A stretch of 64,000 nucleotides of DNA from positions 39,620-103,619 of the forward strand of contig NZ_JAHLQM010000005.1 of the NCBI RefSeq assembly GCF_018919165.1. The letters run 5' to 3'. Both the position numbers and the translations under genes were made by a program. Positions 1 through 8,260 of the stretch are shown one piece after another (the stretch's first letter is position 1; every line of letters begins with the position of its first letter). Origin of the DNA: Amphibacillus sp. MSJ-3. Lineage in GTDB: Bacteria; Bacillota; Bacilli; Bacillales; Amphibacillaceae. The notes beneath the pieces were generated by a model. The model was not told the DNA's origin and searched no databases. It saw only the letters and a program-made list of their open reading frames with translations.

Positions 1-1
1 T

Positions 2-55
2 ATTGTTGAACCAGGTCAAGCATTTGAAACATGGGTTAGTTTTCAAAATATTTAA
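2..55 (+). CDS. C-terminal end of a truncated gene, possibly aldose epimerase-like
   Basis: Only the last 17 codons are inside the window; the reading frame ends in IVEPGQAFETWVSFQNI and a TAA stop. The pattern of a proline-glycine turn followed by glutamate, a Trp and a beta-strand resembles the last strand of aldose 1-epimerase-like sugar mutarotases, which would fit the sugar operon that follows, but 17 residues cannot prove a family. A good terminator follows about 20 bases later, so this gene ends its own transcript. Confidence 0.4.
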   Translation: MVEPGQAFETWVSFQNI

Positions 56-75
56 ATAAAAAAATTTACAAGTTA

Positions 76-108
76 AATCCAAAGCAAATGATTGCTTTGG
101 ATTTTTTT
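76..108 (+). terminator. Rho-independent terminator of the truncated gene
   Basis: A perfect 12-bp stem (AATCCAAAGCAA / TTGCTTTGGATT) with a 4-base loop is followed by a run of T. It closes the transcript of the partial gene at the left edge. From here to 308 I see no further gene. Confidence 0.85.
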
Positions 109-308
109 AATATCTTCTCCAACTAATCCTCAGTCTTGTCTTAATTATTTAAGAGAGATTAAAATTCATCTGATTTTGGCTAGAAGATCCCCCTTCAAAT
201 TTTGTTAGAAATGAGGGGAGTCGTTCAAGAAGGATCGATAAAGGTTAATAAAAGCTCGATTTCTTAGTGAGGGATGAAAAACCTCCATCAGGGTAGGGAC
301 TCATTTTC

Positions 309-1211
309 TTATATATAATAGGTTTTAAAAATAATATCTTGCGGATGATTACCGAACTTCTTCCCAAATAAGGTAACTCCACCAACATGTTCAGCATCCT
401 CTTTAACTTCAATTCTAAATATCCAACTATCATGAGCTGTAGATAGATCAGCAATGGTTATATCCGAAAGATGATCACCATCCATATAGGTGCCATGGGA
501 GGTAATTCGCAAAGTTTTAAGTAAACCATATTGATTAATTTTATCAGGCCACCATTTTGGGGTGAGTTTTCCTCTTGTATCAGCAAAATCACCAGGACTT
601 TGCCAAGTACCTAATTCTACATGATTTAATGAAAAACTAATATCTGATGGCCAGACAGAATTCGAAAAGGGAAATTCTGATGAGATTTCAAAACTAATAT
701 CAATTTGCTTCAATTGATGATCCTTTTCTAAGTGATTAAATATTTTGTATTCGATAAACCCTTGGGTAAACCAAAGAATTTCCGCAGAAATACGTTCTGG
801 TGCTAAGAAGTACTTTGGTTGGTCGACTGGACCGATAAAATCTTTATCTGATGCTAATCCGCAGGTAGGGACAATCGAGAAATCAGTGTAATGTCCAATT
901 GGTACGGATATTTCATAGGAGGCAAAGGCAAGTTGTATTTTTTTAGGGAAGGAAATTTCGATATGGTCGACGAGTAAGATAGAAATCCGCTGGACTCCTG
1001 ACTTGCCTGGTACCTTCTCAGTTCTTAAAATTCCAGCCTGTTCTAATTTTTCAATGTGCTTTTTTACAATCGGGCTACTTAGGTTGAGAGCTTCAGATAA
1101 TTCTTTTAAATTATAGGTCTTCTTTGAAAGTAGTTGAATCATTTTAAGTCTTACATCACTGGCAAGAGCTTGATAAACTGGCAATGAATCAAGGTCAATT
1201 CCTAATTGCAT
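309..1211 (-). CDS. ArsR-type winged-helix transcriptional regulator with a large C-terminal domain
   Basis: A 300-residue predicted DNA-binding protein. Residues ~10-90 form an ArsR-like winged helix: a helix with LASDVRLKMIQLL, then LKELSEALNLSSPIVKKHIEKLEQAGIL as the recognition helix-turn-helix, then a wing. The remaining ~200 residues are beta-rich and contain no metal-binding Cys pair that I can see, so a small molecule or sugar is a more likely effector than a metal. It is divergent from the sugar-transport operon beginning at 1475, and a perfect palindrome (1224-1235) lies just upstream of its ribosome site (AAGGAGG read on the minus strand), suggesting autoregulation and control of the operon. 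Family assignment is fairly secure; ligand and target are inference. Confidence 0.8.
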   Translation of the reverse strand: MQLGIDLDSLPVYQALASDVRLKMIQLLSKKTYNLKELSEALNLSSPIVKKHIEKLEQAGILRTEKVPGKSGVQRISILLVDHIEISFPKKIQLAFASYEISVPIGHYTDFSIVPTCGLASDKDFIGPVDQPKYFLAPERISAEILWFTQGFIEYKIFNHLEKDHQLKQIDISFEISSEFPFSNSVWPSDISFSLNHVELGTWQSPGDFADTRGKLTPKWWPDKINQYGLLKTLRITSHGTYMDGDHLSDITIADLSTAHDSWIFRIEVKEDAEHVGGVTLFGKKFGNHPQDIIFKTYYI

Positions 1212-1223
1212 GTTTTTTCCTCC

Positions 1224-1235
1224 TTAACTAGTTAA
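1224..1235. promoter_or_regulatory. Perfect palindrome, candidate operator of the ArsR-type regulator
   Basis: TTAACTAGTTAA is a perfect 12-bp palindrome lying directly upstream of the Shine-Dalgarno sequence of the minus-strand regulator and in the divergent intergenic region. ArsR-family dimers bind such inverted repeats, so it may be an autoregulatory site. No second full copy lies near the operon promoter, although TTAAGT/ACTTAA half-sites occur around 1285-1320. Confidence 0.4.
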
Positions 1236-1357
1236 ATTGTAGGTGATAGTAAATGTTTTTGTTTTAATCAAATTGAAATAAAAACTTAATTCATCTATAA
1301 GATTAACAAAAAGGTTAAGTGAATGCAAAATAAAAGGTGTAAATTACTTATATGTTA

Positions 1358-1386
1358 TTGACATCGTTTACATATACGTATATATT
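1358..1386 (+). promoter_or_regulatory. Sigma-A promoter with overlapping cre site
   Basis: TTGACA (1358-1363), a 17-base spacer and TATATT (1381-1386) make a near-consensus sigma-A promoter for the DUF5696/ABC operon. Overlapping the -35 and spacer is TGACATCGTTTACA (1359-1372), which has one mismatch to the CcpA consensus TGWAANCGNTNWCA, so catabolite repression by blocking RNA polymerase is expected. The promoter also shows that the in-frame ATG at 1352 cannot be the start of the first gene. Confidence 0.75.
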
Positions 1387-1474
1387 TATAAGTGACAGAT
1401 CAACAATCGATTCTTTTTATAGGGTTATCTTAATTTATATGGAATATATCATGATATTTTTAGAGGTGATGGGT

Positions 1475-4420
1475 TTGCTACTTGTAAAGTGGAAAAAAGT
1501 AATGATTAGCATCTTAGTTTTAGTGTTATTGGGATCACCGTTTCTGAATCTATCAGTCTATGCTGATGAAGCAGAAACAGAAGATGAAGATCTGGAAGTG
1601 ACATATGATGAATCTGTCGATCTGGAGGATATCGTTTCAGATGAAGAGCGTGATGAAACTGAGAAATACTCAGCATATATAGAAGGTACAGAAGCAGACC
1701 ATTATCAAGGCGAGCCAATTGTATTTGATGATATGACTGGGCTAAAATCTGATCGACAAACGACTGTTGAAGGTGAACAAGTGATTCAGGTGGGTCAAGA
1801 TGAAACCGCTAGCTTTACGATTGAAGCACCTGAGACAGCTTATTATCAGATTGGGTTTGAATATAAGATTGAAGGTGTCAATGTTTTACCAACGCAATTG
1901 GAGATGCGTGTCAATGATTCTATTCCTTTTTATGAAATGCGAAATTTAATCTTTGAGAGTGGTTGGGAAAATCCAGAAACCTTTCAAATTGACAAGTATG
2001 GAAATGAAATTATTCCTCAACCAATTAAGATTGATGATTGGGAGTTTAAGTATTTAATTGATTCAAGTTATCGAGATAGTTCCCCATTAATGATGAAATT
2101 GGAACAAGGGGAAAATGAAATTGAATTGACTGTTTCTGAGGGAAATTTACTTATACGTACAATAGAGTTAGCTGGTAAACCTTCATTAGGTGACCACGAG
2201 CAGGCTGAAGTGACGGGGAATCAATATATTGAAGTTGAAGCGGCCAATGATCTGGTGAAGCGGAATAATTCTTCCATTCGGGCAAATGCCTCTTTTAATG
2301 TAAATTTAGTCCCTTACAGTGATGATAAGCGAGTGTTAAATCATATTGATGCTGATTCCTTTAATTCAGCGGGGGATAAAATTTATTATGATGTTGATAT
2401 AGAGGAAGCTGGTTACTATTATTTGGGTATGCATTATCAACAAGATTCAAAAGCTGATTTTCCTGTATTTATGAATATTGAACTAGATGGTGAGATTCCT
2501 TTTCAGAGTTTCAAAGATTTCCCATTTCCTTATCAATCAAAGTATTACCACTATACATTAGCGGATCAATCAGATCAAAAAATTCCGATCTATCTTGAAG
2601 AGGGAAGCCATACAATTTCTTTTCAAATAACGGTTGAACCTCTAAAAGAAGCGATGGAACAAATTGAACGTTTAACGAATGAGATTCAAAATCTATCATT
2701 AGAATTAACAAACTTGATTGGACCAGATGCCGATCGATACAGAGATATTAATGTAGAAGATTATATTCCAGGTGTGACAGATTTAATGATTTCCTGGGCT
2801 GATGAAATGGCTACTATTTATGAAGAGATGAAAACGTTTAATCCTGACAAAAATGCAATCGGAGCCTTTTCAGAGTTGAGAATTGCTGAAGAGCAGTTGC
2901 GAAGTTTGGCTGAACGTCCAGAGCAAATAGCACGACGCAAAAGTGAACTATCAACAGGAACGAATTCAGTCACTGCCTATCTAGGAAACTTACTTCAAGC
3001 CCATAATGATAACGGGATTGCAATCGATCGCTTTTACCTTTATCAAGATGAAGCGGATATTCCTGAAGAAGCAGGCTTCTTTACTAAGACATGGGCCAGT
3101 ATTAAGCGTTTTGCCAATACATTTGGTGCCCAAGATTATGAAGTGAGCAATATAGATAAAAATAATTTACAGGTATGGGTCAACCGCCCACGCCAATATG
3201 TTGAAATTATGCAACGTTTGATTGATGAAACATTTACTGCTGAGACTGGAGTAAAAGTTGATCTATCCTTAATGCCAGACCAGAATAAATTAATCCTTGC
3301 TAATGCAGCTGGGGAAGCGCCAGATGTGGCCTTGGGTGTAAACTACGCCCTTCCATTTGAAATTGGAATTCGTGGCGCTCTTCAAGATTTAACTGAGTTT
3401 AGTGATTATCAAGAGGTTGTTTCTGATTATCCACCAGGAATGCTTGTACCCGCGAAGATTCAAGACGGTGTCTATGCACTGCCAGATACAATGAATTTTT
3501 GGGTTATGTTTTATCGGGAGGATATTTTAGAGGATATGGAATTAGCAATTCCTGATACGATCTTTGATGTTCGTTCATACTTACCAGAGCTTCAAAGACG
3601 TGGGATGAACTTTTTCTACCCGACAGCAGGTATGAGTGGAATGAAAATTTTCGCCGGGACCATGCCATTGATCTATCAAAGTGGTGGACAATTCTACGGC
3701 GATACGATTCATCGAACCGAGTTAAATAACAATGATACAATTGAGGGTATGCGCTTATTAACCGAGTTATTTACAATCTATAATATACCTTACGATGTTC
3801 CAAGTTTCTATCAACAGTTCCGCGATGGTTCGATTCCAATTGGGATTTCAGACTATCATATGTATAACTTAATTCTGAATGCTGCGCCAGAAATTGCTAA
3901 TGTTTGGGATGTTGCTCTTGTCCCAGGGATTGAAAATAGTGATGGAGAAGTCGAGCGTTGGTCTACAGGTGGAGCGGAAAGTAATATTATGTTTAAAGAT
4001 ACTGACAAAACGGATGCTGCTTGGGAGTTTATGAAGTGGTGGTCTAAAGCAGAAACCCAAGTTGCTTTTGGAAATACGCTTCAAACGACCTATGGATCAG
4101 AATATATGTGGAATACTGCTAATTTAGCGGCTTATTCAGAATTACCATGGCCACATAGTCATAAACAAATAATCCTTGATCAGGCCGAATGGATTGCTGA
4201 AGTACCTCGTGCACCGGGTAGTTATTTACTAGAGCGTGAGTTAAGTAATGCATACAATGCTGTTGTGCTTGATGGCGAAAATCTACGGACGGCGATTGAC
4301 TTAGCAAGTAAACGAGTTAATCGTGAAACGGAAAGAAAGCTGGAGGAATTCGGCTTTATGAAAGATGGAGCAGTTATCCAGTCTTATCCAAATCCGGAAT
4401 TGTCACTTAATGAAGAGTAA
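1475..4420 (+). CDS. Large extracellular solute-binding protein with N-terminal carbohydrate-binding-like domains
   Basis: A 981-residue secreted protein (start TTG at 1475, placed 6 bases after AGAGGTG; an ATG at 1469 abuts the ribosome site and the ATG at 1352 lies upstream of the promoter). A signal peptide (KWKK, hydrophobic core, SVYA cleavage) lacks a lipobox Cys. Two beta-rich modules follow at roughly residues 55-230 and 250-390, both containing the pattern 'aYYxxGxxYxxx...FPxxMxIELDG', then an acidic helical linker (~390-490). A family 1 sugar-binding fold fills the C-terminal half (from ~540: QRLIDETFTAETGVKVDLSLMPD). This is about twice the usual length of a sugar-binding protein. 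It is the first gene of an operon with two permeases immediately downstream. Ligand unknown; polysaccharide fragments are plausible. Confidence 0.8.
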   Translation: MLLVKWKKVMISILVLVLLGSPFLNLSVYADEAETEDEDLEVTYDESVDLEDIVSDEERDETEKYSAYIEGTEADHYQGEPIVFDDMTGLKSDRQTTVEGEQVIQVGQDETASFTIEAPETAYYQIGFEYKIEGVNVLPTQLEMRVNDSIPFYEMRNLIFESGWENPETFQIDKYGNEIIPQPIKIDDWEFKYLIDSSYRDSSPLMMKLEQGENEIELTVSEGNLLIRTIELAGKPSLGDHEQAEVTGNQYIEVEAANDLVKRNNSSIRANASFNVNLVPYSDDKRVLNHIDADSFNSAGDKIYYDVDIEEAGYYYLGMHYQQDSKADFPVFMNIELDGEIPFQSFKDFPFPYQSKYYHYTLADQSDQKIPIYLEEGSHTISFQITVEPLKEAMEQIERLTNEIQNLSLELTNLIGPDADRYRDINVEDYIPGVTDLMISWADEMATIYEEMKTFNPDKNAIGAFSELRIAEEQLRSLAERPEQIARRKSELSTGTNSVTAYLGNLLQAHNDNGIAIDRFYLYQDEADIPEEAGFFTKTWASIKRFANTFGAQDYEVSNIDKNNLQVWVNRPRQYVEIMQRLIDETFTAETGVKVDLSLMPDQNKLILANAAGEAPDVALGVNYALPFEIGIRGALQDLTEFSDYQEVVSDYPPGMLVPAKIQDGVYALPDTMNFWVMFYREDILEDMELAIPDTIFDVRSYLPELQRRGMNFFYPTAGMSGMKIFAGTMPLIYQSGGQFYGDTIHRTELNNNDTIEGMRLLTELFTIYNIPYDVPSFYQQFRDGSIPIGISDYHMYNLILNAAPEIANVWDVALVPGIENSDGEVERWSTGGAESNIMFKDTDKTDAAWEFMKWWSKAETQVAFGNTLQTTYGSEYMWNTANLAAYSELPWPHSHKQIILDQAEWIAEVPRAPGSYLLERELSNAYNAVVLDGENLRTAIDLASKRVNRETERKLEEFGFMKDGAVIQSYPNPELSLNEE

Positions 4421-4438
4421 CGAAGGAGGGTCAAAGTC

Positions 4439-5323
4439 ATGAGAGACAATAATAAAAGCGCCTACCTGTTTTTACTACCCTATATTTTACTGTTTACCTT
4501 GTTTATTATCGTGCCTGTTTTAATGGCGATCTTCCTATCGTTTACAAACTTTAACACGATTGAAACACCAGAATTTGTAGGCTTTATGAATTATATTAAT
4601 TTGCTAACACAAGATGAAATTTTTATGCAATATGTTTTACCGAATACGATTTTGTTTGCCGTAATTGTTGGCCCAGGGGGATATGTCTTATCCTTCCTCC
4701 TGGCTTGGGTTTTAGCTCAATTACCAAAAATACCACGGACAATTTTTGCTTTAATTTTTTACTCACCATCGATGACGGCAGGAATTGCAATGGCAGTTGT
4801 CTGGCAGGTCATATTCAGTGGTAACCAATCGGGTTATTTCAACTACATTTTAATGAAGTTAGGAATCATTACTGAACCTGTTATTTGGCTACAAGATACG
4901 CGTTTTATTTTACCAATTATGATTGTTGTTGCCTTATGGAGTAGTATGGGGGTTGGTTTCCTAGCGATGATTTCGGGCGTACTTAATGTTGATGAGACTT
5001 TATATGAAGCGGGTGCGATTGATGGAATAAAAAATCGTTTCCAAGAGTTAATCTATATTACAGTACCTTCAATGAAACCACAGATGCTCTTTGGTGCGGT
5101 AATGGCGATTGTTGGTACCTTCTCAGCTGGGGCGATCGGTGTGCAGTTAACAGGGGCAAATCCAACACCTGGGTATGCTGGTCAACTCATGGTGAATCAT
5201 ATCGAGGACTACGGTTTTATTCGATTTGAGATGGGCTATGCAGCAGCATTATCTGTTGTTCTGTTACTGATCATATACTTATTTGCCCATATTTCGAAAA
5301 AACTCTTCAGTGAAGAGGCTTAA
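4439..5323 (+). CDS. Sugar ABC transporter permease, MalF/UgpA type
   Basis: A 294-residue inner-membrane permease with six predicted transmembrane segments. The EAA loop that docks the ATPase is visible ([19 protein letters not shown]), typical of the carbohydrate-uptake MalF branch. It starts 18 bases after the large binding-protein gene, with GAAGGAGGGTC as ribosome site, and is followed 15 bases later by its MalG-type partner. No ATP-binding subunit is encoded in the operon, so a shared MsmX-type ATPase from elsewhere in the genome is expected. Substrate not deducible. Confidence 0.9.
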   Translation: MRDNNKSAYLFLLPYILLFTLFIIVPVLMAIFLSFTNFNTIETPEFVGFMNYINLLTQDEIFMQYVLPNTILFAVIVGPGGYVLSFLLAWVLAQLPKIPRTIFALIFYSPSMTAGIAMAVVWQVIFSGNQSGYFNYILMKLGIITEPVIWLQDTRFILPIMIVVALWSSMGVGFLAMISGVLNVDETLYEAGAIDGIKNRFQELIYITVPSMKPQMLFGAVMAIVGTFSAGAIGVQLTGANPTPGYAGQLMVNHIEDYGFIRFEMGYAAALSVVLLLIIYLFAHISKKLFSEEA

Positions 5324-5338
5324 GGAAGGAAGGTTGAG

Positions 5339-6208
5339 ATGGCTTTTAAAAGTAGTGGTGTGAACCCAAAGGGCTTTCATCGTAGTCAATTGAAATTTTA
5401 TATCTTTTTAATTCCGCTTGCTATGTTTATGATATTGCCGATTATTTTTATCTTTAACCATGCATTCAAGCCACTTGATGAACTTTATGCATTTCCGCCA
5501 ACGTTCTTTGTGAAAAACCCGACGTTGGAAAACTTTACGAACTTGTATAAATTAGCTGAATCGTCAGGGATTCCTTTATCACGTTATTTATTTAACAGTA
5601 TCTTTGTTACGATTGTGGTGGTATTACTATCGATCATTTTATCGACGCTTGCTGGTTACGCTTTATCTAAGAAGAAGTTTACCGGTAAAAAGGCACTTTT
5701 AGAAATTAATAATGCAGCCTTGATGTTTGTTCCGATTGCAGTGATGATTCCAAGATTTTTAACGATTTCATTTATAGGTATTGAGGATACTTACTTTGCC
5801 CATATCTTACCACTTGTTGCGATGCCAGTTGGACTGTTTCTAGTTAAGCAATTTATCGACCAAGTGCCTGACTCGTTGATTGAAGCGGCTGTAATTGATG
5901 GGGCAAGTGACTTGAAGATTTATTGGAAGGTCATTTTACCTTTGATCAGACCAGCGATAGCAACGGCAGCAATTCTAGCCTTCCAGCTAGTATGGAATGA
6001 TTTAGAGACTTCAACACTCTATACAACCAGTGAGAATATGCGAACGCTAGCATTCTTTATGAATACATTAGCAGCTCAGACAAACGTTGTCGTAGGACAG
6101 GGAATGGCAGCCGTCGCCTCTCTGATTATGTTCTTGCCAAACCTGATTTTGTTTATTATCTTACAAAGCAAGGTAATGAATACGATGGCACATTCAGGAT
6201 TAAAGTAG
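5339..6208 (+). CDS. Sugar ABC transporter permease, MalG type
   Basis: A 289-residue permease, partner of the preceding MalF-type protein. It begins with a short cytoplasmic tail, has six hydrophobic segments, and carries the EAA loop [19 protein letters not shown]. Together with the 981-residue binding protein and the gene at 4439 it forms the first importer of this operon. The next gene's ribosome site (GTAGGTG) overlaps its stop codon, indicating tight co-translation. Confidence 0.9.
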   Translation: MAFKSSGVNPKGFHRSQLKFYIFLIPLAMFMILPIIFIFNHAFKPLDELYAFPPTFFVKNPTLENFTNLYKLAESSGIPLSRYLFNSIFVTIVVVLLSIILSTLAGYALSKKKFTGKKALLEINNAALMFVPIAVMIPRFLTISFIGIEDTYFAHILPLVAMPVGLFLVKQFIDQVPDSLIEAAVIDGASDLKIYWKVILPLIRPAIATAAILAFQLVWNDLETSTLYTTSENMRTLAFFMNTLAAQTNVVVGQGMAAVASLIMFLPNLILFIILQSKVMNTMAHSGLK

Positions 6209-6217
6209 GTGTTAACA

Positions 6218-8260
6218 ATGAAAATGATCAAAAGAATAAGCTTAGCCTTGCTTACTATAACTCTATTATTAACTTCGACGGCACAGGTTGTAGAAGCAAA
6301 CACAGCTTACCGAACATTTACAGAAGATGGTTATGGCCGTTATGTTGAAACACAAACAGCCTATACGGTTAGAAATACGATTGTTAAATTTGATGATGAA
6401 CTCTTTTCACAGGCCGAAGATCTAAAAGTAGGTGCTGATGGACTAATCTATGTTGCCGATACTGGCAATGGCCGAATTTTAGTTGGTGATCGATCCGGTA
6501 ATTTAGAACGTATTTTTGGCGAAGAAGAATTGAGTCGCCCAACAGGTATTTTTCTGTCGCATGACGATAAAGTGTATGTGGCAGATGAGTCAAATGCCAA
6601 GATTTATGTTTATACATTAGAAGGCGAATTGCTTCAAGAATTTGGTCGTCCGGAAAGTATTCTATTTGGTGAAACAGCTAATTTTATTCCGTTAAAAGTA
6701 GCTGTTGACCAAAGAGATAATATTTATATTATTTCACAGGGTAACTCAAATGGGATTATTCAAATTAATGCAAATACTGGGCAATTTCTAGGCTATTACG
6801 CCCCGAATCAAACTGCGGTAACGCCAATGACTGTTTTCCGTAAAGCGATTTTCACCGATGAACAATTAAGTCGAATGATTGATATCGTTCCACCAACATC
6901 GACGAATATAAATATTGATGAAAAAGGTCTTGTCTATTCTGTTTCGCAGGGGGAACGAGTAGAAGCGATTCGAAAGTTAAATGTAGCCGGACAGAATATT
7001 ATTGAAACACAAGTAGCCGATGAATTTCCTGCCTCAATTGAAATAGGTTCCTTAGAGAATGTCTATGTAGGTAGTGAAGATGGATTTATTTATGAATATA
7101 CCAGTGAAGGGAATTTATTATTTGTTTTTGGTGGCCAGGATGACGGACGGCAACGAATTGGTCTATTTAGAAAACTATCGGCTATTGCTGTAGATAGTAA
7201 TGACCAGATTTATGCGCTGGATCAAGATCGAAACCAAATTCAAATTTTCCGACCAACTGAATTTGCTAATCTTGTCCATACCTCACTTGAACTTTATCAG
7301 AATGGGGACTATGAGGCAAGTAAGGAACCATGGGAAGAGGTTATTCGATTAAATAGTTTATTCGATTTTGCTTACCTCGGTCTTGGCGAAGCCTTCTTTA
7401 AAGAAGAAGAATATAATGAAGCTCTAGATGCTTTCCGTCAAGCGAAGTATCAAGAAGGTTACTCAGATGCCTATTGGGAAGTACGTAATGTATGGATGAG
7501 AGAAAATGTAATGACCTTAATTTTTGTTATCATTGGTATCTATGTCCTATTCAAAATCCTTGGTTTTGTAGAAAGCAGAAAGGGTTATTGGAAACGTCTA
7601 TCAGACCATCTGCAATCTCGTTATCGACTGAAGTTTTTCAAAGATGTCTTTTTAATTAAAAATATGATTAGACATCCAATTGATACTTATTATAGTATTC
7701 AATATGAAAAGAAAGGGAGTATGTGGTCTGCCTCATTCTGGTTATTTATACTCTATCTCTTATTCATAATTGATAAATACTTTACAGGATTTATATTTAG
7801 TTACGTTCGTGATGGCGAATATACATTAGCGATGGATACGGCCATGTTTGTTGCGGTTGTTGCTTTAGTAATTGGTTCTAACTATCTCATCACAACGATT
7901 AATGATGGGGAAGGTAAATTCAACCATGTCTTTACTGGCTTTATCTATGCCTTTGCGCCATACTTTGTTTTCAAACCATTTACGATCTTAATAAGTAATT
8001 TCTTAACATTAAATGAGGCGTATTTACTAAGTTTAGCTAATGTTATCATTTATACTTGGGTCGGCGTGTTAATCTTTGTGATGATTAAAGAGATTAATGA
8101 CTACACAATTCGTGAAACAATTAAAATTATCTTCTTAACATTATTTATGATTTTAATTGCTGTATTGTTCATCTTTATTGTTTATATCTTGATCATACAG
8201 ATGTTCCAGTTTATTGTTGCAGTCTTCAATGAGGGGGTGTATCGCATTGAAAACAGTTAA
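6218..8260 (+). CDS. Secreted NHL beta-propeller / TPR protein with C-terminal Yip1-like membrane domain
   Basis: A 680-residue protein with an N-terminal signal sequence (MKMIKRISLALLTITLLLTS, cleavage after VVEA). Residues ~45-355 hold NHL-type propeller repeats (for example DGLIYVADTGNGRILVGDRSG, DDKVYVADESNAKIYVYTLEG, NDQIYALDQDRNQIQIFRP). A TPR-like pair follows (~365-420: SLELYQNGDYEASKEPWEEVIRLN). A transmembrane helix and then a four- to five-helix Yip1-like domain end the protein. The propeller and TPR should face outside, with Yip1 in the membrane. It sits between the first importer and the DUF5696 gene, so a role in sensing or handing substrate to the transporter is a reasonable guess only. 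ATG 6218 is chosen for its spacing to GTAGGTG; the GTG at 6209 is less likely. It overlaps the next gene by 14 bases. Confidence 0.75.
   Translation: MKMIKRISLALLTITLLLTSTAQVVEANTAYRTFTEDGYGRYVETQTAYTVRNTIVKFDDELFSQAEDLKVGADGLIYVADTGNGRILVGDRSGNLERIFGEEELSRPTGIFLSHDDKVYVADESNAKIYVYTLEGELLQEFGRPESILFGETANFIPLKVAVDQRDNIYIISQGNSNGIIQINANTGQFLGYYAPNQTAVTPMTVFRKAIFTDEQLSRMIDIVPPTSTNINIDEKGLVYSVSQGERVEAIRKLNVAGQNIIETQVADEFPASIEIGSLENVYVGSEDGFIYEYTSEGNLLFVFGGQDDGRQRIGLFRKLSAIAVDSNDQIYALDQDRNQIQIFRPTEFANLVHTSLELYQNGDYEASKEPWEEVIRLNSLFDFAYLGLGEAFFKEEEYNEALDAFRQAKYQEGYSDAYWEVRNVWMRENVMTLIFVIIGIYVLFKILGFVESRKGYWKRLSDHLQSRYRLKFFKDVFLIKNMIRHPIDTYYSIQYEKKGSMWSASFWLFILYLLFIIDKYFTGFIFSYVRDGEYTLAMDTAMFVAVVALVIGSNYLITTINDGEGKFNHVFTGFIYAFAPYFVFKPFTILISNFLTLNEAYLLSLANVIIYTWVGVLIFVMIKEINDYTIRETIKIIFLTLFMILIAVLFIFIVYILIIQMFQFIVAVFNEGVYRIENS

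Noticed and set aside
1352..1474. N-terminal extension of the large binding protein from ATG 1352
   Set aside because: The sigma-A promoter (-35 at 1358, -10 at 1381) lies inside it, and it has no ribosome site; the signal peptide begins at ~1475.
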